Assembly: GCA_019510305.1 (NCBI GenBank)
Contig: JAEKKN010000017.1
Coordinates: forward strand, 310,001-374,000
Length of the DNA stretch: 64,000 nucleotides
Direction: 5' to 3'
Origin: Microbacterium sp.
GTDB taxonomy: Bacteria > Actinomycetota > Actinomycetes > Actinomycetales > Microbacteriaceae
The notes beneath the pieces were generated by a model. It saw only the letters and a program-made list of their open reading frames with translations. It made no database searches and was not told the DNA's origin. Positions within the stretch are counted from its first letter, which is position 1. Every line of letters begins with the position of its first letter. Shown one piece after another: positions 1-10,576 of this stretch. A program made the position numbers and the translations under genes.

Positions 1-1638
<1,638 letters not shown>

Positions 1639-1646
1639 GCCGCGTC

Positions 1647-1686
1647 GGGAAGAGGGGCGGATGCTGCGGCATCCGCCCCTCTTCCC
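1647..1686 (+). terminator. Intrinsic-type hairpin after clpB
   Basis: Perfect 18-bp stem (1647-1664 with 1669-1686) closed by a TGCG tetraloop, starting 8 bases after the clpB stop. There is no clear T-run, as is common in GC-rich actinobacteria. The core GGATGC/GCATCC recurs in other hairpins of this window. Confidence 0.8.
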
Positions 1687-1871
1687 GTCTCCGGCGAGAG
1701 TCGCGCGAGGTGGCCCTTCGTGCCGCTTCGCGACGGTTGAAGCGGCACGAACTGCCACCTCGAGGCGCGAAGAGCGTCGCTAGGAGGGGTGGCGGTAAAG
1801 TCGCAAGAAATATCACCTGACCGGGCTGTTTCCAGGGTCGGAATGTCGGTGGCCCCCTGTTGAATAGAGGC

Positions 1872-3347
1872 ATGACCAGCACCACTGACGCTCTCGCCCA
1901 GGTCGCCTCCGACCTGCGTACGGTGCTGGCCGACGACGCGCTCGCCGGGCTGAGCGACGCTGAGCGCGCCGAGGTTCTCCGGGGCTTCGGAGAGGTCGCT
2001 CGACTGGTCGACGCGGGCGTCGTCGAGACGGTCGCCACTGCCGAGGCGGACTTCGGGCACCAGTTCGGATGCCGCGGCATGAACGAGTTCCTCCAGCGGG
2101 TGCTGCTGACCGACGCCGCGACCGCGTCGAAGATCACCCGGGTCTCGAACGTGGTGCGTCGAGAGGTCAGCATCGCGTCGGGCGAGCGGCTGCCCGCCGC
2201 GTGGCCTCGACTGCGCGAGGCTCTGCTCGACGGTGTGATCGGCGTCGCAGGTCTGCTCGCGGCCACCGCCCCCATCGAGCGGGCGCACACTCGCATCGGC
2301 GTCGAGGAACGGCTGCTGGTCGACGAGCACCTCGCCCGCTACGCGACGGGCTGCCCGGTCTCCGACGAGGGATCTTCGGGCGACGACCGCGCCTGCGACG
2401 CCGCCGATGCCTCCGAGGCGCGACAGGGGCCACCTGCGACCCCCGAAGACCTGCGTCACGCCGCCGAGTATCTCGCGGCGGTGCTCGACCCCGACGGGGC
2501 GGAGCCGTCCGATCGCGCGGCGCAGGCGCGTCGGAGCCTGAGCGTGGGGCGCCTGCGCAACGGCGTGCACCCGGTGCGCGGCGACTTCACTCCCGAACTC
2601 GTGGCGCAGCTGCAGCTCATCTTCGACGCCTTCAATAACCCGAAGGTGGGCGGCGCACCGGCGCCCGCGGTCGCCTTCGACGGCGGCGAGGGTGACGGCG
2701 GCGAGGATGCCGAAGCCGATCCTTTCAACGACGACGCGCAGCATCGGATCGACACCCGCACGTCCGGCCAGAAGCGTCATGACGCGCTCGCCGCGGCGCT
2801 CGGCATCGCCGCGCGGCACGATGACATGCCGCGCCTTGGCGGCGCAGCACCCACGCTGGTCGTGCACGTCGATGCCGCCGACCTGGCACAGGGAACGGGT
2901 TGGGCACGTCTTCCCGGTGCGGAGGCCGCCGTGCCGCTGTCGGTCGCGCGGCATACGGCATGCACCGGGGCGATCCAACGGGTGCTCTTCGACGAGGGCC
3001 GCATCATCGGGATCACGGTCACCGACCGCGTGTTCACGGTGCACCAGCGGCGGGCGATCGTCGCCCGCGACCGAGAGTGCCTGATTCCGGGGTGCCACGT
3101 CTCGGCTTCGTGGTGCGAGATCCATCACGTGACCGAGCACTCCAGAGGCGGCCCGACCCACACCGACAACGGGGTGCCCCTGTGCTGGTGGCATCACCGC
3201 TCTCTCGACACCTCCGGCTGGGAGATACGCATGTTCGGGGGCGTTCCGCAGATCCGGGGTCCGGCCTGGTGGGATCCCGACCGCCGGTGGCGAACCCCGC
3301 GCATCACTCTCGAATCGCTCGAACTGGCGGCGGCCCGCACCGGGTGA
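1872..3347 (+). CDS. DUF222 / HNH endonuclease domain protein (13E12 repeat family)
   Basis: A 491-residue protein of the actinobacterial 13E12/DUF222 family, which is typically present in many copies per genome; its biological role is not established. The N-terminal two thirds is the helical DUF222 region. The C-terminus carries an HNH nuclease motif: C-x4-C around CLIPGCHV, then EIHHVTEHSRGG, then NGVPLCWWHH, consistent with a zinc-stabilised beta-beta-alpha metal fold. The ATG at 1872 is preferred over the in-frame TTG at 1860 because the protein then starts MTSTTDALA. An acidic low-complexity stretch of Gly, Asp and Glu lies near the middle. It stands alone, convergent with zwf, with a 12-base gap. 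Confidence 0.85.
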   Translation: MTSTTDALAQVASDLRTVLADDALAGLSDAERAEVLRGFGEVARLVDAGVVETVATAEADFGHQFGCRGMNEFLQRVLLTDAATASKITRVSNVVRREVSIASGERLPAAWPRLREALLDGVIGVAGLLAATAPIERAHTRIGVEERLLVDEHLARYATGCPVSDEGSSGDDRACDAADASEARQGPPATPEDLRHAAEYLAAVLDPDGAEPSDRAAQARRSLSVGRLRNGVHPVRGDFTPELVAQLQLIFDAFNNPKVGGAPAPAVAFDGGEGDGGEDAEADPFNDDAQHRIDTRTSGQKRHDALAAALGIAARHDDMPRLGGAAPTLVVHVDAADLAQGTGWARLPGAEAAVPLSVARHTACTGAIQRVLFDEGRIIGITVTDRVFTVHQRRAIVARDRECLIPGCHVSASWCEIHHVTEHSRGGPTHTDNGVPLCWWHHRSLDTSGWEIRMFGGVPQIRGPAWWDPDRRWRTPRITLESLELAAARTG

Positions 3348-3359
3348 AACGGTTTCCCC

Positions 3360-4724
3360 TCAGCTCGTCGCCCAGTCCTCGGGCCCCGTGGACCCGGCGG
3401 GATAGTCCTCGACGGGCGCGGCGCCCGACGCCCAGGCGTCTCGGACCGGCTGGATGATGCGCCAGCACTCCTCGGCCTCGTCTGCGCGCACCGACAGGGC
3501 GACCTCGCCGTCGAGGAGCTCGTCGATGACCTCCTCGTACGACCGGCGTTGCCCCTCGCCGAGATCGGCGCACAGCTCCTCGTCGCGCAGTGCGAAGGGG
3601 TCGTCGCCGCCGGTCACGTGCAGCTTCAGCCGCATCTCGTCGGGCCCCAGCGAGAAGGTCAGTCGGCCGCCGTCGACGGGCGAGCCCGCGAGTCCCTTCG
3701 GCACGTGCCGCACCGGCCGGAACGTCACGACGACCTCCGACTTCTTCGCCGCCAGAGCCTTGCCCGAACGCAGCACGAAGGGCACGCCGGCCCAGCGGTC
3801 GTTCGCGACCTCGAACACGACTTCGGCCAGGGTCTCGGTGTCGCGAGCGGCATCCACGCCGTCCTCGTCCGCGTACGAGGGCAGGTCTCGATCGTCGATC
3901 CGCCCGGCCGTGTATCTGGCCCGGCGGGACGACCGTGCCGGGTCGTCGCCGAGCACGTGCGTTGCCCGGAGTATCGAGGCCTTCGCATCGCGCAGGTCGC
4001 GCTCGTCGATGCTCGCCGGCGGGTCCATCGCGACGAGGGCGAGCACCTGCAGCAGATGGCTCTGGATCATGTCGATCATCGCGCCCGCCTTGTCGTAGTA
4101 GCGGGCTCTGCCTTCCAGGGCGATGCTCTCGTCGAATCGGATGAGCACCGACTCGATGTGCTCCGCCGACCAGACCGGTTCCCAGATGCGGTTGGCCAGC
4201 CGCACGCCCATGAGGTTGAGCAGCATCGAGCGGCCGAGGAAGTGGTCGACACGGAAGATCTGACGTTCGGGCACGAGAGCGGTGAGCATCTCGTTGAGCT
4301 CGCGGGCCGTCTTCTCGTCGTCGCCGAAGGGCTTCTCCATCGCGAGCACCGTGCCCTCGGGGAGCGTCATGCCCTGCATGGCCGCGATCGCCGCGCGCGT
4401 CACCGCCGGCGGAAGCGCGAAGTACAGCACGGTGCCCGGTTCGAGGGTGTCGACGAGGGCGGCGACCGCGTCCCGGTCGGTCACGTCGGCAGAGGTGTAG
4501 TCGCCGATCGTCACGCGGTCGATCGCGCCGGGGAAGTCCGAGAAGGCGACGCCGACGAGCTTCTTCCAGGCCTCGTGATCCTGCTCTTCCGTGCCCGAGC
4601 CGCGCAGGACCACACGGCGCTGCGGTTGCCGCGCGAGCAGAGCGGCGAGCGAGGGGAGCAGCAGCCGAGACGTCAGGTCGCCAGAGGCGCCGAGGATGAA
4701 CAGGGTCGTGGGAGTGGTCGCCAT
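3360..4724 (-). CDS. zwf: Glucose-6-phosphate dehydrogenase
   Basis: Oxidises glucose 6-phosphate to 6-phosphogluconolactone, making NADPH, at the entry to the oxidative pentose phosphate pathway. The N-terminal Rossmann motif GASGDLTSRLL (from residue 12) and the active-site signature DHFLGRS are both present, followed by the conserved helix MIDMIQSHLLQVLALVAMDPP. The 454-residue length is slightly under the usual 480-510. I start at the ATG at 4724 because the frame further upstream has no conserved sequence. No opcA, tal or gnd neighbours are seen, so it is not in the usual actinobacterial pentose phosphate operon and could be a second, divergent copy. Confidence 0.9.
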   Translation of the reverse strand: MATTPTTLFILGASGDLTSRLLLPSLAALLARQPQRRVVLRGSGTEEQDHEAWKKLVGVAFSDFPGAIDRVTIGDYTSADVTDRDAVAALVDTLEPGTVLYFALPPAVTRAAIAAMQGMTLPEGTVLAMEKPFGDDEKTARELNEMLTALVPERQIFRVDHFLGRSMLLNLMGVRLANRIWEPVWSAEHIESVLIRFDESIALEGRARYYDKAGAMIDMIQSHLLQVLALVAMDPPASIDERDLRDAKASILRATHVLGDDPARSSRRARYTAGRIDDRDLPSYADEDGVDAARDTETLAEVVFEVANDRWAGVPFVLRSGKALAAKKSEVVVTFRPVRHVPKGLAGSPVDGGRLTFSLGPDEMRLKLHVTGGDDPFALRDEELCADLGEGQRRSYEEVIDELLDGEVALSVRADEAEECWRIIQPVRDAWASGAAPVEDYPAGSTGPEDWATS

Positions 4725-4812
4725 GGCCGTGACGTTATCCCGATCCGCAGCCGAAGGCCACCCTCTGGCGATGCGCGTACCGGTGTGGCAGCCGCGCAGC
4801 ATCCGTCGAGCT

Positions 4813-4829
4813 ATTCCGCTTTATGGAAT
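4813..4829. promoter_or_regulatory. Imperfect palindrome, possible IclR-type operator
   Basis: ATTCC-N7-GGAAT sits between the divergent zwf and purine deaminase genes, about 26 bp upstream of the -35 box of the purine promoter. TTCC...GGAA inverted repeats are typical of IclR-family operators, and that family often controls purine or allantoin genes. No IclR gene is in the window, so the assignment is an inference. Confidence 0.35.
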
Positions 4830-4855
4830 GCCGAGTCCGAGATATGAGAAAAGCC

Positions 4856-4885
4856 TTGACTGTCTCGACGCGCGGCTGGTAGACC
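4856..4885 (+). promoter_or_regulatory. Sigma-70-type promoter of the purine pair
   Basis: -35 TTGACT (4856-4861), 18-bp spacer, -10 TAGACC (4880-4885). Predicted start of transcription is near 4892, leaving a leader of about 95 bases before the ATG at 4988. Confidence 0.55.
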
Positions 4886-4898
4886 TGAACTGTTCCGA

Positions 4899-4973
4899 TG
4901 ACGGGGCACCTGGATCAGCAGACAGGGAAACTGAGCTGGCCCCTCGTGGGGCCGTTCCCCGGCTCCACCGTCA
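4899..4973 (+). promoter_or_regulatory. Structured 5' leader RNA, candidate purine-responsive riboswitch
   Basis: The leader folds into one long interrupted hairpin. P1 pairs TGACGG (4899-4904) with CCGTCA (4968-4973). P2 pairs GGGAAAC (4925-4931, one bulged A) with GTTCCC (4954-4959). P3 pairs GGCCCC (4938-4943) with GGGGCC (4948-4953) around a TCGT loop. Two asymmetric internal loops lie at 4905-4924 / 4960-4967 and 4932-4937. The Shine-Dalgarno GGAG begins 6 bases after P1, so folding could control translation. A long hairpin with two internal loops upstream of purine deaminase and permease genes suggests a ligand-binding RNA. I could not match it to a known family with certainty. Confidence 0.45.
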
Positions 4974-4987
4974 CAGATGGAGTCGCC

Positions 4988-6355
4988 ATGTCCCAGCCCG
5001 CCGCCCGCACCTGGATCAAGAATCCGCTCGGCATCTTCACGGGGACCGATGCGGATGCCGCGGGCGGGATCGTCCTCGAGGGTGCCGTCGTGAGCGAACT
5101 CGTGCCCGCCGGTGGCGCGCCTACAGCCCCGGTCGACTCGGTCTTCGACGCCGCCCGCCACGTCGTGATCCCCGGGCTCATCAACACGCACCACCACTTC
5201 TATCAGACGCTCACGCGCGCCTGGCGGCCCGTTGTGAGCGCCGAGCTCTTCCCCTGGCTGAAGGGCCTCTACGGGGTCTGGGCGGGCATCACGCCGCGCG
5301 ACCTCGAGCTCGCGACGACCGTGGCGCTCGCCGAGTTGCTGCTCTCAGGCTGCACGACGGCCGCCGATCACCACTACCTGTTCCCGAATGGGCTCGAAGA
5401 AGGCATCGACGTGCAGGTCGACGTCGTGAGGAAGCTCGGGATGCGAGCGACGCTGACTCGCGGGTCGATGTCGCTGGGTGAGGATGACGGCGGGCTGCCG
5501 CCGCAGCGGACTGTGCAGGATGCCGACACGATCCTCGCCGACAGCGAGCGGCTGATCGGCGCCTATCACGAGCGCGGCGACGGCGCCTTCGTGCAGATCG
5601 GTCTCGCACCGTGCTCGCCGTTCTCCGTGGCCACCGGCGTCATGCGCGACACCGCGGCCCTCGCCGACCGACTCGACGTCCGCCTGCACACGCATCTGGC
5701 CGAGACGCTCGATGAGGAGGACTTCTGCCGCGAGATGTTCGGCCTGCGCACCGTCGACTACCTCGAGAGCGTCGGCTGGTTGTCGGATCGCACGTGGCTG
5801 GCGCACGGCATCCACTTCGACGACGCCGAGATAGCCCGACTGGGGGCGGCAGGCACCGCGGTGTCGCACTGCGCGACCTCGAACATGCGTCTCGCCTCGG
5901 GCATCGCCCGTGCGCTCGAACTCGAAGAGGCCGGCGCTCCCGTGGGGCTCGGCGTCGACGGTTCGGCCTCGAACGACGGCTCGAACATGATCCAGGAGGT
6001 GCGCCAGGCGCTGTACCTGCAGCGCCTGCGCTACGGCGCCGCCGCGATCACGCCGGAACGCGCGCTCGGCTGGGCGACCTCGGGTTCCGCCCGTGCCCTC
6101 GGGCGCGGTGACATCGGCGTGCTCGCTCCCGGCGCGCAGGCCGACCTCGCGATGTTCACTCTCGACGAGCTGCGGTTCTCCGGCAGCCACGATCCGGTGG
6201 CCGCCCTGCTGCTGTGCGGCGCGGAGCGTGCCGACCGGGTGATGGTCGCCGGACGCTGGCGCGTGATCGACGGCCTCATCGACGGCCTCGACGTTCCGCG
6301 GCTCATCGCCCACCACAGCGAGGCGGCGCGCGGTCTCCTCGCCCGTCACTCCTGA
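4988..6355 (+). CDS. 8-oxoguanine deaminase-type amidohydrolase
   Basis: A 455-residue metal-dependent amidohydrolase of the TrzN / 8-oxoguanine deaminase group, which converts 8-oxoguanine (or a related aminopurine) to urate plus ammonia. Metal ligands are visible as HxH in INTHHHFYQTLTRA (His68 and His70), then HTHLAETLDEEDFC, WLAHGIHF, and the Asp of GLGVDGSASNDGSNM. Start ATG at 4988 has GGAG 8 bases upstream. The next gene is an NCS2 purine permease 65 bases downstream, so the pair probably imports and deaminates a purine. Guanine deaminase or hydroxyatrazine-type activity is the alternative. Confidence 0.85.
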   Translation: MSQPAARTWIKNPLGIFTGTDADAAGGIVLEGAVVSELVPAGGAPTAPVDSVFDAARHVVIPGLINTHHHFYQTLTRAWRPVVSAELFPWLKGLYGVWAGITPRDLELATTVALAELLLSGCTTAADHHYLFPNGLEEGIDVQVDVVRKLGMRATLTRGSMSLGEDDGGLPPQRTVQDADTILADSERLIGAYHERGDGAFVQIGLAPCSPFSVATGVMRDTAALADRLDVRLHTHLAETLDEEDFCREMFGLRTVDYLESVGWLSDRTWLAHGIHFDDAEIARLGAAGTAVSHCATSNMRLASGIARALELEEAGAPVGLGVDGSASNDGSNMIQEVRQALYLQRLRYGAAAITPERALGWATSGSARALGRGDIGVLAPGAQADLAMFTLDELRFSGSHDPVAALLLCGAERADRVMVAGRWRVIDGLIDGLDVPRLIAHHSEAARGLLARHS

Positions 6356-6420
6356 ACCCGAACGCCCACCCGAACGACTCGAACCACCCGCATCCACGGA
6401 AACACGACGAAGAGGTCGAT

Positions 6421-7878
6421 ATGAGCAAGAAGAACGCGGTCGCCACGCGGCCGGAAGACGAACGGCTGTCTATCGGAGCCACCTTCGGGTACGGCCTCCA
6501 GCACGTGCTGACGATGTACGGCGGCATCATCGCCCCGCCGCTCATCATCGGCCAGATGGCCGGCCTCAGCTCGGCCGAGATCGGCGTGCTGATCGCATCC
6601 TGCCTGTTCATGGGCGGTCTCGCGACGATCCTGCAGACCGTCGGCATCCCGTTCTTCGGCTCGCAGCTGCCACTCGTGCAGGGCGTCTCGTTCGCCGGTG
6701 TGGCGACCATGGGCGCGATCGTCACGAACGGCGGAGGACTGCCGGCGGTGTTCGGCGCGGTGATCGTGGCATCCGTCATAGGCCTGCTCATCGCTCCGGT
6801 GTTCGCGATGGTCATCCGGTTCTTCCCGCCGGTCGTCACCGGCGTCGTGATCACCACGATCGGACTCACGCTGCTGCCTGTCGCCGCCCGCTGGGCCATG
6901 GGCGGCAACGACCGCGCCGACGACTTCGGCGCCCCGCAGAACCTGCTGCTCGCGTTCGTGACCCTGGCCATCGTGCTGGTGCTCAGCAAGGTCCCCGTCG
7001 GCGCCGTCTCACGACTGTCGATCCTGCTTGCCATCGTGCTCGGCGCGATCTTCGCGGCGATCATCGGACGGGTCGATTTCAGCGCCGTCGGTGAGGGAGA
7101 GATCTTCGCGTTCCCGACGCCGTTCGCGTTCGGTCTGCCGACCTTCGAGATCGCCGGCATCATCTCGATGTTCATCGTCATCCTCGTGACGCTGACCGAG
7201 ACCACGGCCGACATCCTCGCCGTCGGCGAGATCGTGGGCACCAAGGTCGATTCCAAGCGCATCGCCGCGGGGCTCCGCGCCGACATGCTCTCGAGCGCCG
7301 TCTCACCGGTCTTCGGCACCTTCACCCAGTCGGCGTTCGCGCAGAACGTCGGTCTGGTCGCGATCACGGGCGTGAAGAGCCGGTTCGTGGTCACCGCCGG
7401 TGGTGTCGTGCTCGTCGTGCTCGGCCTGCTGCCGGTACTCGGACGCGTCGTGGGCGCGATCCCGGCGCCCGTGCTGGGAGGCGCCGGAATCGTCCTGTTC
7501 GGAAGCGTCGCGGCCAGCGGCATCCGCACCCTGGCGAAAGTCGACTACCGCGGCAACATGAACCTCATCATCGTCGCGGCCTCCCTCGGCATCGGCATGC
7601 TGCCGATCGCGGCCCCCGCGATCTACGACCAGATGCCCGACTGGTTCAACACGATCTTCCACTCCGGCATCAGCTCGGCTGCGGTCGCCGCGATCCTGCT
7701 CAACCTGCTGTTCAACCATCTGGGCAGCGTGAACCGCAAGAACGCATTCGTGTCGGCGCCGACCCGCAGCATCCCGATCGCGATCCTCGACGCCCTCCAA
7801 GACGGCGACTCCGTCGTCGACGGCAAGGTGGTCGACAAGGAGGGCAACGAGGTCGTCGTCGACAGACCGGCGCACTGA
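6421..7878 (+). CDS. NCS2 family nucleobase:cation symporter (xanthine/uracil/urate type)
   Basis: A polytopic inner-membrane permease of 485 residues with about 12-14 predicted membrane spans. It imports a nucleobase with protons or sodium. NCS2 features are the N-terminal GYGLQHVLTMYGGIIAPPLI, the central SMFIVILVTLTETTADILAVGEI helix region, and the TQSAFAQNVGLVAITG segment. GAAGAGG precedes the ATG at 6421. Directly downstream of the 8-oxoguanine-type deaminase and probably cotranscribed from the same leader. Xanthine or urate is the likely cargo by context; the exact substrate cannot be read from sequence. Confidence 0.88.
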   Translation: MSKKNAVATRPEDERLSIGATFGYGLQHVLTMYGGIIAPPLIIGQMAGLSSAEIGVLIASCLFMGGLATILQTVGIPFFGSQLPLVQGVSFAGVATMGAIVTNGGGLPAVFGAVIVASVIGLLIAPVFAMVIRFFPPVVTGVVITTIGLTLLPVAARWAMGGNDRADDFGAPQNLLLAFVTLAIVLVLSKVPVGAVSRLSILLAIVLGAIFAAIIGRVDFSAVGEGEIFAFPTPFAFGLPTFEIAGIISMFIVILVTLTETTADILAVGEIVGTKVDSKRIAAGLRADMLSSAVSPVFGTFTQSAFAQNVGLVAITGVKSRFVVTAGGVVLVVLGLLPVLGRVVGAIPAPVLGGAGIVLFGSVAASGIRTLAKVDYRGNMNLIIVAASLGIGMLPIAAPAIYDQMPDWFNTIFHSGISSAAVAAILLNLLFNHLGSVNRKNAFVSAPTRSIPIAILDALQDGDSVVDGKVVDKEGNEVVVDRPAH

Positions 7879-7963
7879 GCCGGCGTGGCCACGGGCCGAG
7901 AACTCTGCAGGCTCGGCGGAGCGGCCGCTTGAGTCGGATGCGGGGAGGTGCAACACTCCGGTC

Positions 7964-9760
7964 ATGGCTGCCCGCATCGAGGACTACGCGCTTCTGAGCA
8001 ACTGCCGCACGGCCGCGCTCGTGTCGAAGGCGGGCAGCATCGACTGGCTGTGTCTGCCTCGCCTCGACTCCCCGTCGGTGTTCGGCGCCCTGCTGGGCGA
8101 CGAGGCGCACGGCCGCTGGGAACTGCATCCGGCCGACCCCGATGCCGAGTGCTCGCGGCGGTACGACGGCGACACCTTCGTGCTCATCACCCGCTGGACG
8201 CTCGGCGACGCGGTCGCCGAGGTGCACGACTTCATGCCGATCGGGCTCGATCCCGACATCGCCATCCGCCGCACGGATCTCGTCCGCAGGATCGTCGGCG
8301 TGCAGGGTGAGATCGACTTCGTGCAGCAGGTCAGCATCCGCTTCGACTACTCGCGGGGAATGCCGTGGGTGCGGCAGACGGGCACCGCCGACGAGCCCTG
8401 TCTGGTGGCGATGGGCGGCCCGGATGCCGTGGCCATCCGCGGTGGGCGGTTGACGGCCGTCGACCACCAGCACCGGGGCGAGTTGACGGCGGTCGCGGGC
8501 GAGGAGCACGATCTGCAATTGACGTGGTTCCCCTCGCATCGCGACGTGCCCCCGGTTCTCGACGTCGACGACGAGGTCGAGCGAACCAAGGACTGGTGGC
8601 AGAGCTGGGCCGACCGCATCTCGCACGACGGCCCGCGGCGCGGCGACGTCGTGCGCTCCCTGCTGCTGCTGCGCGCCCTGACCAACCACGAGACCGGCGG
8701 CATCGCGGCGGCTGCGACCATGGCGCTGCCGGAGGAGATCGGCGGAGAGCGCAACTGGGACTACCGCTACGTCTGGCTGCGCGACGCGGCCCTCACGCTG
8801 GAGGCGCTGCTGGATCACGGCTTCCTCACCGTCGCCGACCGCTGGCGCGAGTGGCTGCTGCGCGCGGTCGCGGGCGATCCGGCCGATCTGCAGATCATGT
8901 ACGGTCTCGCGGGGGAGCGCGACCTGCTGGAGCGCGTGCTGCCGGAGTTCCCGGGCTATCAGGGCTCGTCGCCGGTGCGTCTGGGCAACGGCGCGGCCGC
9001 CCAGTATCAGGCGGACGTCGTGGGCGAGGTGCTCGTGACGCTCTCGGCCGCGCGTTCGGCGGGTCTCGACGAGTCGGAGTTCTCCTGGCCGCTCGAGCGG
9101 CAGCTGGTGCGGTTCGCCTCTGAGCAGCTCGAGCGACCCGACCAGGGGTTGTGGGAGATCAGGGGCGATGCGCACCACTTCACCCATTCCCGGGTCATGA
9201 TGTGGGCCGCGTTCGACCGCGCGGTGCGTGCAGTCGAGGACTTCGGGCTGGAAGGTCCCGTCGAGCGCTGGCGAGGACTGCGCGAGCGCATGCGTGCCGA
9301 GATCGACGGTCAGGGTGTGGTCGACGGGCACTTCGTGCAGTATTACGGCACGACCGAGGTCGACGCATCGCTGCTGCTGCTTCCGCAGGTCGGATACTGC
9401 CGCCCGGATGATCCGCGGATGCTGGCGACGGTCGAGCGCATCGAACAGACCCTCATGCCCGATGGGCTCGTCCGCCGCTACCGCACCGGCACGGGAGTCG
9501 ACGGTCTCGCCGGGTCAGAAGGTGCTTTCCTCGCGTGCTCGTTCTGGCTGGTCGAGCAGTACGCGGTCACCGGTCGCCACGAAGAGGCCCACGTACTCAT
9601 GGACCGTCTGTGCGGGCTGACGAACGATGTCGGGATGCTGTCGGAGGAGTACGACACGGTCGCCGGCCGTCAGCTCGGGAACACCCCGCAGGCGTTCTCG
9701 CACCTGGCTCTCGTGCGCGCCGCCGATGCTCTGGCGCGGAACGCGCACCGGCCGCGGTGA
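7964..9760 (+). CDS. Glycoside hydrolase family 15 protein (glucoamylase or trehalase)
   Basis: A 598-residue protein without signal peptide, so cytoplasmic. It begins with the bacterial GH15 N-terminal super-beta-sandwich (IEDYALLSNCRTAALVSKAG, then SIDWLCLPRLDSPSVF). The (alpha/alpha)6 catalytic barrel follows, with the conserved NWDYRYVWLRDAALTLEALL. Near the end SEEYD and GNTPQAFSHLALVRAA are family hallmarks. Actinobacterial GH15 proteins of this layout include trehalases as well as glucoamylases, so the substrate (alpha-glucan or trehalose) is open. The gene stands alone; the 149 bp after it, before the convergent nitroreductase, show nothing I can name. Confidence 0.86.
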   Translation: MAARIEDYALLSNCRTAALVSKAGSIDWLCLPRLDSPSVFGALLGDEAHGRWELHPADPDAECSRRYDGDTFVLITRWTLGDAVAEVHDFMPIGLDPDIAIRRTDLVRRIVGVQGEIDFVQQVSIRFDYSRGMPWVRQTGTADEPCLVAMGGPDAVAIRGGRLTAVDHQHRGELTAVAGEEHDLQLTWFPSHRDVPPVLDVDDEVERTKDWWQSWADRISHDGPRRGDVVRSLLLLRALTNHETGGIAAAATMALPEEIGGERNWDYRYVWLRDAALTLEALLDHGFLTVADRWREWLLRAVAGDPADLQIMYGLAGERDLLERVLPEFPGYQGSSPVRLGNGAAAQYQADVVGEVLVTLSAARSAGLDESEFSWPLERQLVRFASEQLERPDQGLWEIRGDAHHFTHSRVMMWAAFDRAVRAVEDFGLEGPVERWRGLRERMRAEIDGQGVVDGHFVQYYGTTEVDASLLLLPQVGYCRPDDPRMLATVERIEQTLMPDGLVRRYRTGTGVDGLAGSEGAFLACSFWLVEQYAVTGRHEEAHVLMDRLCGLTNDVGMLSEEYDTVAGRQLGNTPQAFSHLALVRAADALARNAHRPR

Positions 9761-9909
9761 CGTGGGGCGCGGCGGTCGCCACGTCGCGGCGGCGGCGGCG
9801 CGTCGTACGCAACGGCGCCCCCGCTCAGCTGCGAGGCTCCTGCTGAGTGACGTGACTCCGCAGGGGCGCTGCAGCCGAGCGGGGACGCCGGCGTGCGATG
9901 GGTCGGCGC

Positions 9910-10497
9910 TCAGGCGCTGAGGATGACCGTCTCGGCGATCGGGCGGCGCACGCGCGGGGCCGTCTCGGCCTGCTGCAGGCCCTCGGGAAGGCCGGTCGCG
10001 TCGCCGAGCTCGCCCACGGCGATGACGGTGGTGGGGCTGAAGCGCGGAGCGAGGTCGGCGAACTCGCGCACGACCTCGGGGTCGAAGCCGCTCATCTGGT
10101 GCACGAGGAGACCCTCGTGGTGCGCCTGGACCGAGAAGTGCGCGACGGCCTGGCCGAGGTCGTAGACGGCGTGGCTGATCGGCTTGCCGTCCTCCGACTC
10201 GGTCTCGGCGATCGAGACGATCAGCGCGGAGGCGTTCGCGGCCCAGAGCTGGTTGAACTCGACGAGCGAGGCGACGATCTGGTCGAAGAGAGCGGTGCCG
10301 CGGTGGGCGACGATGAAGCGCCACGGCTGCAGGTTGTACGCCGAGGGCGACCAGCGCGCGGCCTCGAGCGCGGCGTTCAGCTTGGCGTCGTCGATCTTGT
10401 TCGCGGCGTCGTACGCGCGCGGGCTCCAGCGGGCGGCGAGCACGTCGAGGACGGGGTGCTCGGTGGGGGCGGTGCGGTCGAGAACGGGAGTGCTCAT
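9910..10497 (-). CDS. Nitroreductase family oxidoreductase
   Basis: A 195-residue flavoprotein of the nitroreductase fold that would use FMN and NAD(P)H. The FMN-binding motif RWSPRAYD and the conserved EAARWSPSAYNLQPWRFI are visible near the N-terminus. The central region (YDLGQAVAHFSVQAHHEGLLVHQMSGFD) matches the family. Typical length is 190-220. The start ATG at 10497 gives MSTPVLDRTAP with AAAGG upstream; the frame stays open further upstream but through AT-rich promoter DNA. The physiological substrate is unknown. Two direct repeats upstream suggest it is induced by a dedicated regulator. Confidence 0.85.
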   Translation of the reverse strand: MSTPVLDRTAPTEHPVLDVLAARWSPRAYDAANKIDDAKLNAALEAARWSPSAYNLQPWRFIVAHRGTALFDQIVASLVEFNQLWAANASALIVSIAETESEDGKPISHAVYDLGQAVAHFSVQAHHEGLLVHQMSGFDPEVVREFADLAPRFSPTTVIAVGELGDATGLPEGLQQAETAPRVRRPIAETVILSA

Positions 10498-10576
10498 GAG
10501 GATGCCTTTCGGAAGGAGCGGATCGGACTCCTTCGTCCGGGTACACAGTGCCGGAACACATGTATTTGCATGCATA

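Noticed and set aside
4899..4973. Purine leader considered as the classical guanine (xpt) riboswitch
   Set aside because: The conserved three-way junction and its loop sequences (TATA...CTACC type) are absent; the fold is a single interrupted hairpin.
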